A stretch of 64,000 bases of DNA from assembly GCA_030693515.1 (NCBI GenBank), contig JAUYAK010000056.1, positions 1 to 64,000 of the forward strand, given 5' to 3'. Below are positions 36,158 through 44,842 of this stretch, piece after piece (positions within the stretch are counted from its first letter, which is position 1; every line of letters starts with the position of its first letter). Source of the stretch: Opitutaceae bacterium (GTDB taxonomy: Bacteria > Verrucomicrobiota > Verrucomicrobiia > Opitutales > Opitutaceae). Made by a program: the position numbers and the translations under genes. The notes beneath the pieces are model-generated. The model made no database searches and had not been told where the DNA came from. It was given only the letters and a program-made list of their open reading frames with translations.

Positions 36158-38076
36158 AGCCCGAAGAGAACACCGAACCCAGAAGTGTGATTGACACCTC
36201 GAAGATGAACGCGGGGCAGCGGGAGACCCTCGAACTCACCGAGGCCGCACGCGCCAAGACGCGCCGGAGTTTCGGCGGCGACTTGTTCATGGGCCGGCTC
36301 GACGGAAAATCGGTGCATCCTTTCCCGCTCCAGTCCGCGGAAGACGCGGCCGCGGGCCAGCCGTTCCTGGACGAGCTCGAGTCCATCCTCGCCCACGAAG
36401 TCGACTCTGACCGGATTGATGCCGAGGGGGAGATTCCTGACGCGCTCATCGCGCGCCTCGCTGCGATCGGGGCGTTCGGCATCAAAATCCCCCGCGACCA
36501 CGGCGGGCTTGGGCTGTCGCAGATCAACTACTGCCGCGCCGCCCAGCTCCTCGGCAGCGTGGACGCGAACCTCACGGCGCTGATTTCCGCCCACCAATCG
36601 ATCGGGGTGCCGGAGCCGGTAAAACTTTTCGGCAATGCGGAGCAAAAGCGGACGTATCTGCCGCGGGTGGCCAAGGGCGAAATCTCCGCCTTTGCCCTGA
36701 CGGAGGTCGGCGTCGGCTCCGATCCCGCGCAAATGGAGACGCGCGCGGAGCCGACGCCGGATGGCGCGCATTTTATTCTGAACGGCGAAAAGCTCTGGTG
36801 CACCAACGGCACGAAGGCCGGCGTGATCGTCGTCATGGCGCGCACGCCCGATGAGAGGGTTGACGGGAGCCCGCGGCGCCGGATCACGGCCTTCATTGTG
36901 GAAATGAACACGCCGGGCGTCGAGGTCGTCACGCGCTGCCATTTCATGGGTCTGCGCGCACTCTACAACGGCGTCATCCGGCTCACGAACGTCAAGCTCC
37001 CCCGCACGGCGATCCTCGGCGGCGAGGGCCGCGGGCTGAAGGTCGCGCTCACTACGCTCAACACGGGCCGGCTCACGATTCCCGGCGCCTGCACCGGTTT
37101 GATGAAGCGGTGCCTCGCCTACGCCACGGAGTGGTCCAACGAGCGCGTGCAATGGGGCGCGCCGATCGGCAAACACGCGGCCATCGCGGAAAAACTGTCG
37201 CGGCTCGCAAGCGAAACATTCGCCTGCGAGTCGATGGTGATGCTCACCGCGGCGATCGTGGATCGCGATGCGACCGCCGACATCCGGATCGAAGCGGCGA
37301 TGTGCAAGCTCTGGGGGACGGAGGCGGCCTGGCGGGCCGTGGACGAGACCCTGCAAATTCGCGGGGGCCGCGGCTACGAGACGGCGCCCTCCCTCGCCAA
37401 CCGCGGCGAGGCGCCGATGCCGATCGAGCGCATGATGCGGGACTGCCGGATCAATCTCATCTTCGAGGGATCATCGGAGATCATGCGGCTGTTTCTCGCC
37501 CGCGAAGCGCTGGATCCGCATCTGAAAGTCGCCGGCGCGGTGCTCGATTCGCGCCTGCCCCTCGGACAGCGGGCCAAGGCGGGTTTGCGGGCCGCGGGCT
37601 TCTATCTCCGCTGGTATCCGGGCCTGCTGCTGCCGCGGGGCGGTGCACCGGCCGGCGTGGCCGCGGCGTTTCGGCCGGCTCTGGATTACGTCGCGCGGAC
37701 CAGCCGACGTCTCGCACGCACCCTCTTCCACGCGATGGCCGCCCACGGTCCGAAATTGGAGCGGAGACAGATTCTCCTCGGCCGCATCGTGGACATCGGG
37801 ACGGAATTGTTTGCGCTCTCCGCCAGCGCGCTTCGCGCGGATGCCCTCCTCAAGCAAGGCGACGCGAAATATGGCCCGGGTGAACTGGAGCAAATCGTGT
37901 CGTGTATTTTTGGCGATACGCGCCTGCGCATCGACGCCGCCTTTCGCGGACTGCGGAACAATCATGATCTGGCCCACTACAAATTCGCGCAGGATTTGCT
38001 GGCGGGCGGTCACCGCCACTTGGGTTCCGGAATCGTGGTGAAACCCGGGGCAAAGAAAAGTCCGGCGGCCAGTTGA
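36154..38076 (+). CDS. Acyl-CoA dehydrogenase, long form (VLCAD-like)
   Basis: The 640-residue product has the FAD enzyme core: helical N-domain, FALTEVGVGSDPAQMETRA, LNGEKLWCTNG, FMGLRALYNGVIR, ETLQIRGGRGYE and FEGSSEIMRLFLARE, then a C-terminal extension of about 170 residues as in VLCAD-type enzymes that bind membranes or form dimers through this part. It catalyses the first, FAD-dependent step of beta-oxidation. It is the last gene of a four-gene operon with ATGA overlaps at every junction. An electron-transfer flavoprotein is not encoded nearby. Confidence 0.94.
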   Translation: MKPEENTEPRSVIDTSKMNAGQRETLELTEAARAKTRRSFGGDLFMGRLDGKSVHPFPLQSAEDAAAGQPFLDELESILAHEVDSDRIDAEGEIPDALIARLAAIGAFGIKIPRDHGGLGLSQINYCRAAQLLGSVDANLTALISAHQSIGVPEPVKLFGNAEQKRTYLPRVAKGEISAFALTEVGVGSDPAQMETRAEPTPDGAHFILNGEKLWCTNGTKAGVIVVMARTPDERVDGSPRRRITAFIVEMNTPGVEVVTRCHFMGLRALYNGVIRLTNVKLPRTAILGGEGRGLKVALTTLNTGRLTIPGACTGLMKRCLAYATEWSNERVQWGAPIGKHAAIAEKLSRLASETFACESMVMLTAAIVDRDATADIRIEAAMCKLWGTEAAWRAVDETLQIRGGRGYETAPSLANRGEAPMPIERMMRDCRINLIFEGSSEIMRLFLAREALDPHLKVAGAVLDSRLPLGQRAKAGLRAAGFYLRWYPGLLLPRGGAPAGVAAAFRPALDYVARTSRRLARTLFHAMAAHGPKLERRQILLGRIVDIGTELFALSASALRADALLKQGDAKYGPGELEQIVSCIFGDTRLRIDAAFRGLRNNHDLAHYKFAQDLLAGGHRHLGSGIVVKPGAKKSPAAS

Positions 38077-38516
38077 TCCAGACATTTGCCGGCCGTGAGG
38101 TCGCGATAACGCCGGACTCGTTCAACGAAGCCTTTCAGTTGTCACGCACTCGACGGTTCTAATCCCACCCGCTCCGCCATTTTCCTGCTCGTCGGCTCAG
38201 CGCCCGACCGCTGGTGTGCCAGTTGACGTAACCAATCGACCATGGGGCACACGCCCGCGTTCGCCATGCCGGAGTCCACACCTCCCTCGGGGAGACGTCT
38301 TCCACCTCTCCGGACGCTCGACGGCAAAAACTTCCTGTCACGGCTAGGGCAAACGCGAGGCGCTCAAGGGAGAAATTCACGGCACAGGAGAAGGAGTGCA
38401 CGGAATCATGCATGGAGACCGGCGTTACTCCATAAGTGATTTCGAGCTGAGGCCGGCGGCACTCCCGGCACCCGCTCCCCTGCACACCTGCGACCGTCGA
38501 CGCCTGCCTCCGGGGT
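38077..38516. other. Gene-free stretch between operon end and ECF sigma gene
   Basis: I see no gene with codon usage like the neighbours in these 440 bases. Apart from the tRNA-like fragment at 38155-38183, short frames on both strands are not family-like. It may hold remnants of an inserted element. Confidence 0.5.
38155..38183 (+). other. tRNA-Ser 3'-end fragment, putative att site
   Basis: GGTTC, then AATCCC and CTCCGCCA with CATTTT after it, match 29755-29783 at 26 of 29 bases. No 5' half of a tRNA precedes it, so it is a fragment and not a gene. It is consistent with an attR left by integration at tRNA-Ser, although the mismatches and the absence of an integrase weaken this. Confidence 0.5.
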
Positions 38517-39290
38517 TCAGCTTCGGGGCTGGGGCGATGCTTTGCAGCCGGCCGGCGGGCGAACCGCCAGGCGCCTGCCCACGCATGCTGGGACGCCGAA
38601 GAACGGGCGCAGATGATCGCGCAGTTGCAGGCGAGCCCGCAGCAGCCGCACTTTCACATTGGCTTCCGACAGGCCGAGCGAAACGGCGGTTTCCCGCACG
38701 GACATTCCCTCCATGTCGCGGAGCACGAACACCAGCCGGTGCTTTTCGTCGAGCCGGTTCAACGCCGCCTCAACCAGTCGCCGCGTCTCATGCTTGTCCG
38801 CAAGGTGCCCGGGCGATTCGCGCCAGTCCGCCAGATCGGCGGGATGCGACCCGGTCTCGCGACCGGCCGGCGGCTCGGTATTATCACCGAGAGCCACGGT
38901 GGGCAGGCCTTGGCGCTTGCGCAGCACCTTGAGCGCGGCGTGGGTGCCGATGCGCAGCAGCCAGGTGGAAAAACCCGCCTGTCCGCGGAAGCCTGCCAAG
39001 TGCTCCAGCGCGCTCAGAAACGCCTGCTGCGTGACATCCTGGGCATCGTGCTCGTGGCGCGTGATGCGGCGCGCGAGAGTATAGAGCCGCCGCTCGTGGC
39101 GTGTGACGAGCGACTCAAAGGCCGCCAACTCGCCTGCCTGCGCGCGCCGGACCAGTTCGTCATCAGGCGCGCGCTCCGCCAATACACCGGCCGGGGTCGT
39201 CGGCCGGGTGCCAGCGACGCCGACGGCTTGAGACCGCAGGGGTGCATCATCCAGGTCCGAAGCGGGTGTTGTTATCGTGGCGTTGGTCAT
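38517..39290 (-). CDS. ECF RNA polymerase sigma factor
   Basis: The 257-residue product has region 2 (about 55-120: ITRHEHDAQDVTQQAFLSAL, GFSTWLLRIGTHAALKVLRKR) and region 4 (about 175-230: LDEKHRLVFVLRDMEGMSV, SLGLSEANVKVRLLRAR). It has a 40-residue N-terminal extension and a Pro/Arg-rich tail. Its ATG overlaps the stop of the receiver-only regulator by four bases, so both are co-expressed with the sensor block. A conserved ECF-type promoter occurs before two Usp genes and the anti-sigma-like gene at 56756; this sigma factor is the nearest candidate to read it (inference). Confidence 0.93.
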   Translation of the reverse strand: MTNATITTPASDLDDAPLRSQAVGVAGTRPTTPAGVLAERAPDDELVRRAQAGELAAFESLVTRHERRLYTLARRITRHEHDAQDVTQQAFLSALEHLAGFRGQAGFSTWLLRIGTHAALKVLRKRQGLPTVALGDNTEPPAGRETGSHPADLADWRESPGHLADKHETRRLVEAALNRLDEKHRLVFVLRDMEGMSVRETAVSLGLSEANVKVRLLRARLQLRDHLRPFFGVPACVGRRLAVRPPAGCKASPQPRS

Positions 39291-39682
39291 GGGAGGTGTG
39301 GAGGTTGGGGCCGATGGCCGGTAAGCGCCGCGCGAATCGACTCCAAGAGCATGTCCGGTCCCGCCTGCTTGCTCGCAAACCCGTTGGCTCCGGCCGCGCG
39401 CGCGAGTTTTTCGCAGCGCTCTTGATCGAACATGGTCATGGCGACCGTGGGCAGGGCGGGATGTCGCCGGCGCAACTGCCGGATGAGATCAATTCCGCTG
39501 GAAGCCTTGAGCTGGAGGTCGATTAGGACCAAGTCGGCCCCGGCGGTGCCGGCGATGGCGAGGGCGGTGGCCACGTCGTCGGCCTGGCCGCAGACGACCA
39601 GATCGATTTCGCGATCGATGGTTTCGATGATGCCTTGGCGGAGGACGTCATGGTCTTCCACGACGATGATGCGCTTTTTCAT
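39287..39682 (-). CDS. Single-domain response regulator (receiver only)
   Basis: The 131-residue product is a complete receiver domain with the acidic pocket VVEDHD, phospho-acceptor Asp55 (LVLIDLQ), the conserved Thr/Ser (VAMTMF) and Lys (FASKQAG). No output domain follows. The start at 39682 gives the canonical MKKRIIVVEDHD opening. It is encoded between a NarL-type regulator gene and an ECF sigma gene with which it overlaps by ATGA. It may sequester phosphate from the kinase at 40655-42505 or act on the sigma factor, as anti-anti-sigma receivers do elsewhere. Confidence 0.92.
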   Translation of the reverse strand: MKKRIIVVEDHDVLRQGIIETIDREIDLVVCGQADDVATALAIAGTAGADLVLIDLQLKASSGIDLIRQLRRRHPALPTVAMTMFDQERCEKLARAAGANGFASKQAGPDMLLESIRAALTGHRPQPPHLP

Positions 39683-39875
39683 CGGCGGTGGGCGGCTGCG
39701 CCGCGGATGCGCGGGCCGGACGCGCCGCGCCGCTCGCTCAGCCGGCGCGGAGATGAATGAGTCGCGGTCATGGCAACCAGAATACCAAGGCGCGGCGCAC
39801 CGCGCCATTGGGCAGGCGGTGGCATGCGCCTAAGCGCCCAGGGAGGGCGCGCTCGGCGAAGCCGCGGGATGGGAT

Positions 39876-39890
39876 AGGCAAAATGCCTAG
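39876..39890. promoter_or_regulatory. 15-bp palindrome upstream of receiver gene
   Basis: TAGGCA-AAA-TGCCTA is a perfect inverted repeat in the 241-base gap between the NarL-type gene and the receiver gene. It has operator-like size and is AT-richer than its surroundings. No binding protein is known for it. Confidence 0.35.
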
Positions 39891-39923
39891 GGGCGCAGGA
39901 CCGCCGTCCGCGCCCCCTCCGCC

Positions 39924-40658
39924 TCAAGCCGGCGGAGCGGGCGATTCCGGCGGAGCCGGGGCCGGGGCGGGCCGGTCCTGCGCCTGCACCCAGCGGATGG
40001 CAAAGCGCAGATACTCCGGCGTGGTTTTGAAGCCGAGCTTCTCCTTAATTTTGCCGCGATGCACGTCGACGGTCTTGGAGCTGAGATGCATTTTCTGCGC
40101 GATTTCCTCCGTGGCCCAGCCTTCGCCCGAGAACCGCAGCACCTCCAGCTCGCGGTCCGTGAGTTTGCTTTCAGGCGCGCCGCCGGCACTGCCCGATTGG
40201 CTGCTGAAGGTCTCGAGCAGGCGCGCCGCCATCTGCGGGCTGAGCGCAATGCGTCCGCTCAAGACGGTGCGGATCGCGGCGACGATATTGTCCGGCCCTT
40301 CACTTTTCATCAGGTAGCCGCGGCCGCCCGCCCGGAGCACGCGGGGCGCGTAAAAAGTCTCCTCGTGCATCGAGACCACCAGAGTCGGCAGACCCGGATG
40401 CAGCGCCTGGATGTCCTTGAGCAACTCGAGTCCATCCCGGTCGGGCAAGGTCAGGTCGGTGACCACCAGATCGGGCCTGAGGCGGGCGATCGCTTCCATT
40501 GCTTCGCGCACGGTGCCCACATGGGCGCACACCGTGAGGTCAGGCTCACGGTTGAGTGTCTCCACCTGGCCCAATCGCGTCATGGGATGATCGTCCACGA
40601 CGAGCAGCCGCTTTTTCGCCCCCGCCGGGCCGGGTGTTTCGCTGGGCGCCGGGCTCAC
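39924..40658 (-). CDS. NarL/FixJ-family response regulator
   Basis: The 244-residue product has a receiver domain (about 15-130; VVDDHP, phospho-acceptor Asp68 in VVTDLTLPD, MKSEG) and a LuxR-type helix-turn-helix (about 165-225: LTDRELEVLRFSGEG, ATEEIAQKMHLSSKTVDVHRGKIKEKL). It ends in a Pro/Ala tail. Its ATG overlaps the stop of the upstream kinase gene by four bases, so the two form a two-component pair; the HisKA_3-type kinase matches this regulator class. Confidence 0.95.
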   Translation of the reverse strand: MSPAPSETPGPAGAKKRLLVVDDHPMTRLGQVETLNREPDLTVCAHVGTVREAMEAIARLRPDLVVTDLTLPDRDGLELLKDIQALHPGLPTLVVSMHEETFYAPRVLRAGGRGYLMKSEGPDNIVAAIRTVLSGRIALSPQMAARLLETFSSQSGSAGGAPESKLTDRELEVLRFSGEGWATEEIAQKMHLSSKTVDVHRGKIKEKLGFKTTPEYLRFAIRWVQAQDRPAPAPAPPESPAPPA

Positions 40659-42505
40659 GGTTTCCTTTCTCGAGGATCCGCCGCGGGAGCGGTTCCGCTG
40701 GTTCCGCGCGCGGCGCGCGCCACGGTGCAGGTGACGAGCACGCCGGCGCCTTCAGGGGCATTCTCGGCCGTGAAGCGGCCGCCAATCAATTGCGCGCGGT
40801 GCCTCATCGTTTGCAGGCCCAGCCCTCCGCTCGCCGGGGGCTGCTGCGGCCAGCCCGTGCCGTGGTCCCGCACCGAAATCTCCAGGATGTGTGCGGTGGC
40901 GGCGAGATGGATGTCGATGCGCGAGGTGCCGCTGTGCTTGAGGGCGTTGTTCACGGCTTCCTGCGCGATGCGATAGAGGTGCGTGGCCAGGGTCGGGTCG
41001 TCGAGCAGCACGGCAGAGTCGGTGTCGAAGCGGCACTCGATGCGGCCATCCCGCGTGATGCGGTCGGCGAGGAGTTGCAGCGCGGACATCAGGCCATCGG
41101 GCTCAGGGGGCACCGGGTAAAGGCCGCGCGAGATTTCGCGGACATCCGCCAGCGCTTGGTCGATGAGCGTGTAGATTTGGGCGGCGCGGTCCGCCTCCGC
41201 CGCCCCGCGGGCCTGCAGGTCACGCTGGAGCAGGTTGCCGAGGAAGAGCGCCCCGCCCAGCTCATGGCCCAGGCCGTCGTGCAGGTCGCGCGCGATGCGG
41301 CCGCGTTCCTGTTCGGCGGTGGAGGTGACGGCGGCTTCGAGCCGCTTGCGCTCGGTGAGATCGCGCACGAGGCCGGTAAAGATGCGCCGGTCGCCGGCCT
41401 TGACCTCGCTGATCGCGAGGGCGAGGGGAAACACCGTGCCGTCCTTGCGCTGGCCGGTGACCTCGCGGCCGATGCCGATGATTTTGGCCTGACCGGTCGC
41501 GCAATAGCGGGCGATGTAGCCGTCGTGCTGCTCACGGTGGGGCGAGGGCATGAGCAGGCTGACGTTGCGGCCGATGACCTCGCTGGCGTGGTAGCCAAAC
41601 ATCCGCTCGGCCGCCGCGTTCATCGAGTCCACCAAGCCGCGCTCGTTGATGGTCAGGATGCCATCGACGGCGGTCTCGACCACGGCGTGGAGCCGCTGCT
41701 TCTGCTCGGTCAATTCCGAGGTGCGCTCCGCCACGCGGGTTTCTAGCGTGGCGTTGGCCTCGTGGAGGCGCGCTTCCGCGCGATGGCGCCGCCGGTTCTC
41801 CCGCACCAAGCCCGCCGCAACCAAGCCGAGGAATCCGAGCGCGATGATCCCGCCTCCCAGCACGATGAGCCGCATCTGGCGGTCCTGGCCGATCGCCTCC
41901 GCCTCCTGCGCGGCCAGGAGGCGGTGCTCCTCGGTCAGCAACTCGCCGAATTCCTGGCGCAGCGCCTCCTGTCCGCGCCGGACTTGCAGATGGCGCTCCG
42001 GGGCGCCGGCGGCGAGATCGCCTTGCCGGCGGAAGTCGACGGCTTCGCCGATCGAGCGCAGCTGTTCGCGCATGAGCCGCTCCACACGCGCGAACCGCTC
42101 TTTCACGCGCGGGTGTTGAATCTGGCTGCCCGCGGCGAGCACCCGTGAGTCAAGGTTTCCGGTCGCGGCATCCATCACCTCGAGAAAATACCCATCCCCC
42201 GTGAGCACAAATCCCCGCATGGCCAAAGCCGCGTCAGACAGCCGGGACTGCAACTCCAGTTGTTGCTCGACGAGCTGCTGGGCATGCCGGTTTTGCAGGC
42301 GCAACTCCGCCGCCCGGGTGTAGCTCCGATACTGCACTGCAAAGCACGCGACCACGGGCAGGATGGACAGCAGGCAAAGTGTGACCAGCGAGAGCGAGAA
42401 TCTTTCCTTTCGCGGCGCTGGGCGGGGCGCGGTGCTGGGCGTTGGCGTTGCGGTGGGAATACCGCCGCATGAGAGAAATGTTTCCGCGCCCTGTCCATGC
42501 AGCAT
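40655..42505 (-). CDS. Sensor histidine kinase with CHASE3 and FixL-like haem PAS
   Basis: The 616-residue product has a membrane span (about 37-58), a CHASE3-like periplasmic helical domain (about 62-210), a second span (about 211-234), a coiled coil, a PAS domain (about 275-385), a HisKA_3 dimer domain with phospho-acceptor His409 (ARDLHDGLGHE) and a HATPase. The PAS segment follows rhizobial FixL closely, keeping equivalents of the haem ligand His200 (His327 in EQHDGY), Arg206 (Arg333) and Arg220 (Arg347 in IGIGREVTG), with the 6- and 20-residue spacings intact. It is probably an oxygen (or NO/CO) sensor that phosphorylates the NarL-type regulator encoded next. A start at 42586 would add 27 residues; 42505 is preferred, with moderate certainty. 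Confidence 0.92.
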   Translation of the reverse strand: MLHGQGAETFLSCGGIPTATPTPSTAPRPAPRKERFSLSLVTLCLLSILPVVACFAVQYRSYTRAAELRLQNRHAQQLVEQQLELQSRLSDAALAMRGFVLTGDGYFLEVMDAATGNLDSRVLAAGSQIQHPRVKERFARVERLMREQLRSIGEAVDFRRQGDLAAGAPERHLQVRRGQEALRQEFGELLTEEHRLLAAQEAEAIGQDRQMRLIVLGGGIIALGFLGLVAAGLVRENRRRHRAEARLHEANATLETRVAERTSELTEQKQRLHAVVETAVDGILTINERGLVDSMNAAAERMFGYHASEVIGRNVSLLMPSPHREQHDGYIARYCATGQAKIIGIGREVTGQRKDGTVFPLALAISEVKAGDRRIFTGLVRDLTERKRLEAAVTSTAEQERGRIARDLHDGLGHELGGALFLGNLLQRDLQARGAAEADRAAQIYTLIDQALADVREISRGLYPVPPEPDGLMSALQLLADRITRDGRIECRFDTDSAVLLDDPTLATHLYRIAQEAVNNALKHSGTSRIDIHLAATAHILEISVRDHGTGWPQQPPASGGLGLQTMRHRAQLIGGRFTAENAPEGAGVLVTCTVARAARGTSGTAPAADPRERKP

Positions 42506-42727
42506 TCTGCCGAGGGGCGCTTGCCCTGAGCCTCGAGAACACCCTGAAAGCACAAAGCAGGCTCGCCAGGATCGAGGGAGTGTCATCCGCTTGAAGGCCG
42601 TCCTCCCTGGGAATTTATCCGCTCCGTCCATGAAAGCGAACCTCGCTCCAGTTGTTATGTCCGCAGTCGGCACTCCACGCTGGCCCACAACGTGGAAGAC
42701 GTGCAGTGCTCCGGCGCAAGACACGCC

Positions 42728-43216
42728 ATGACCACGATCGAATGGCTGGAGACAGGCAGCTACCTGGTGACCATCGTCGGTTTGCCGTTGGCTATTCTGG
42801 TTTTCGCATGGGAGCAGCGCCGCCAGCGACAGAACGATCAGGAGGAGATCTACCAGCGCCTGTCCGATGAATACGCCACCTTCTTGAAACTGGCGCTCGA
42901 AAATGCGGACTTGCACCTGTTGCGCAAGCAAGGGGCCGGCCCGGAATTGAACGAAGAGCAACGCGAGCGCACCTACGCGCTCTTCAACATCCTCGTCTCA
43001 CTCTTCGAGCGCGCCTACATTCTGGTTTATGAAGACAAGATGGATCGGCAGACCCGCCGGCTCTGGCTCTCGTGGGAGGACTACATGCGGGAGTGGTGCC
43101 GGCGAAAAGATTTTCGTGAACTGCTGCCGGAACTACTGAAAGGAGAGGACGAGGATTTCGCCACGCACATCGCGAAAATCGCGGCGCATGAAACGGTGCA
43201 GCCCAAGTTGCCATAG
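42728..43216 (+). CDS. Small membrane-anchored protein, function unknown
   Basis: The 162-residue product has one N-terminal membrane span (about 10-30, SYLVTIVGLPLAILVFAWEQ), then a soluble helical part rich in Glu and Arg. Nothing identifies a catalytic site. I recognise only a general likeness to conserved hypothetical membrane proteins of environmental bacteria. It is divergent from the sensor kinase gene and faces the Usp and ion transport block. The start at 42728 places the span right after MTTIEWLETG. Confidence 0.7.
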   Translation: MTTIEWLETGSYLVTIVGLPLAILVFAWEQRRQRQNDQEEIYQRLSDEYATFLKLALENADLHLLRKQGAGPELNEEQRERTYALFNILVSLFERAYILVYEDKMDRQTRRLWLSWEDYMREWCRRKDFRELLPELLKGEDEDFATHIAKIAAHETVQPKLP

Positions 43217-43314
43217 GCCTGACTCGCGGTGAGGGTTCCGGGCAATTTGCGCACGTGAGGATGCGCAAACCGGTTCGGGCCTTGTTGATCGGATCAGTTC
43301 AAGTCAGGTTCATT

Positions 43315-43340
43315 TGTAACTTTCCTCAGGTTTGCGGCTC
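43315..43340 (+). promoter_or_regulatory. ECF-type promoter before usp gene 43437 (TGTAAC-N15-GGCTC)
   Basis: TGTAAC (43315-43320), 15 bases, GGCTC (43336-43340). The same hexamer, the same spacing and the same pentamer occur at 50920-50945 and 56706-56731. A TGATC-G-GATCA palindrome lies 19 bases upstream (43286-43296). Confidence 0.65.
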
Positions 43341-43436
43341 ACCAAGACGGGGCCTTCTGCGCTCGCGCAACTCGACGTCCCGAAATCCATCCGTATATTT
43401 TCCCCGTCGTTCACACCGTTCGGCTCCACGTCCAAA

Positions 43437-44807
43437 ATGAAATCAGCAAAAACCCATCATCCTGCGGCCAAATCTGCCGGCGTGCTCTGCGGCACGGATT
43501 TTTCCCCCAACGCCAGGCCCGCGGCCAACATCGCCGCCGGGCTGGCCCAGCGCCTGCAAACCACGCTGGAGCTCGTCCACGTGAGCGCCGCTCCGAAGCA
43601 CCCAACCGCAAGCAAGGATCTGCATGCCGAGGCGGAGCGGCTCAGGCGGCAAGGGGCGGCGGTCGAGGAAGTGGTGTTGAGCGGCGCCGCCGACGAAGCG
43701 ATCGTCAAGCGGGTGCAGGCCGGGTCGCATCGGCTCGTGGTGGTCTCGTCGCTGGGCCAGCGGGCCGCCGTGCGGTGGCTGCTGGGGAGCGTGTCGGAGC
43801 GGACGGCGGAACGCTCCCCGTGCACCACTCTGGTGGTGCGGAAGGCCGCGCCCCTCGAAGCGTGGTTGCGCGGCGAGCGTCCGCTGAAGGTGTTTGTCGC
43901 GTTCAACTTTACCGCCACCTCCGAAGGCGCGCTGCGCTGGGTGAAGGAGCTGCAGGCCATCGGGCCGTGCGACGTGGTCGTGGGATATGTGGATTGGCCG
44001 CCCGAGCAGCGGTCGCGCCTGGGCGGCGCGGAACCGTTGCCGCTGGAGGGCAACCTCCCCGCAGTCCAGGGGGTTTTGGAACGCGATCTGAAGGCGCGGG
44101 TGACTGAATTGCTCGGCGAAGGCCCCTGCCGCACGCGCGTCGAGGGCAACTGGGGCCGGCCCGACGCCCGTCTGGCGGCGATGGCCCTCGAGGAGCAGGC
44201 CGACCTCATGGTGGTCGGATCGCACCAGTATCGCGGCTTCGAGCGGATGTGGCACACCTCGGTGTCGCGCGGCTTGCTCCACAGCGCGCCGATGAGCGTG
44301 GCGGTGATCCCGCTTTCCACCCGCGAGAAACGCGCTGCCGGCATGGCTCCGCCGGTGCGGCGCGTGCTGGCGGCGACCGATTTTTCAGACTTGGGCAACC
44401 AAGCGATCGCGCACGCCTACTCGCTGGTGCGGGGCGGCGGCACCGTCCGGCTCGTGCATGCGATGCATCCTCATGAATTGCCGCGGGGCCAGTATCTGCA
44501 AGGCCGCGCCGATCGCAGTTTCGAGACGCGACATGCCAAGCACGTCAAGATTGCGGGGATAAAGCTGCGCGCCCTGGTCCCGGTGGAAGCAGCCGCCCTC
44601 GGCATCGTCACGGAGGTCGAAGTCATCGAGCATCGCGAAGCCGGCATCGGCATCGTGCAGGCGGCGGAACGATTTGGAGCCGATGTCATCTGCCTCGGAT
44701 CGCACGGGCATTCGGGTTGGTCGGCGGGGATTATGGGCTCCATCACCCAGCAGGTGATTTCCACCAGTCGTCGCCCCCTGCTCGTCGTTCAACCGCCGGT
44801 GAAGTAA
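43437..44807 (+). CDS. Universal stress protein, triple-domain
   Basis: The 456-residue product contains three Usp-like modules: about 12-135 (GVLCGTDFSPNARPAAN), about 148-295 (KVFVAFNFTATSEGALRW; GSHQYRGFERMWHTSVSRG) and about 305-455 (RVLAATDFSDLGNQAIAHA; GSHGHSGWSAGIMGS). The last module carries the ATP-binding pattern GxxG-x9-GS, so it probably binds nucleotide. Usp proteins support survival under starvation, hypoxia or other stress. A paralogue with the same three-module layout is at 50989-52314, and both share an exactly spaced promoter motif. Confidence 0.9.
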   Translation: MKSAKTHHPAAKSAGVLCGTDFSPNARPAANIAAGLAQRLQTTLELVHVSAAPKHPTASKDLHAEAERLRRQGAAVEEVVLSGAADEAIVKRVQAGSHRLVVVSSLGQRAAVRWLLGSVSERTAERSPCTTLVVRKAAPLEAWLRGERPLKVFVAFNFTATSEGALRWVKELQAIGPCDVVVGYVDWPPEQRSRLGGAEPLPLEGNLPAVQGVLERDLKARVTELLGEGPCRTRVEGNWGRPDARLAAMALEEQADLMVVGSHQYRGFERMWHTSVSRGLLHSAPMSVAVIPLSTREKRAAGMAPPVRRVLAATDFSDLGNQAIAHAYSLVRGGGTVRLVHAMHPHELPRGQYLQGRADRSFETRHAKHVKIAGIKLRALVPVEAAALGIVTEVEVIEHREAGIGIVQAAERFGADVICLGSHGHSGWSAGIMGSITQQVISTSRRPLLVVQPPVK

Positions 44808-44827
44808 AGATCCTCGGGGCAAGCCGC

Positions 44828-44842
44828 GGGGCCTTTGGCCCC
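44828..44842 (+). terminator. GC-rich hairpin after usp gene
   Basis: GGGGCC-TTT-GGCCCC is a perfect 6-bp stem 20 bases past the usp stop. No T run follows, so termination is uncertain. The rest of 44808-45045 shows no gene. Confidence 0.4.

Noticed and set aside
38142-38327. A short minus-strand protein ending MAERVGLEPSSA-like near 38.16 kb
   Set aside because: This peptide type is the reverse translation of a tRNA 3' end; the DNA is better explained as the tRNA-Ser fragment.
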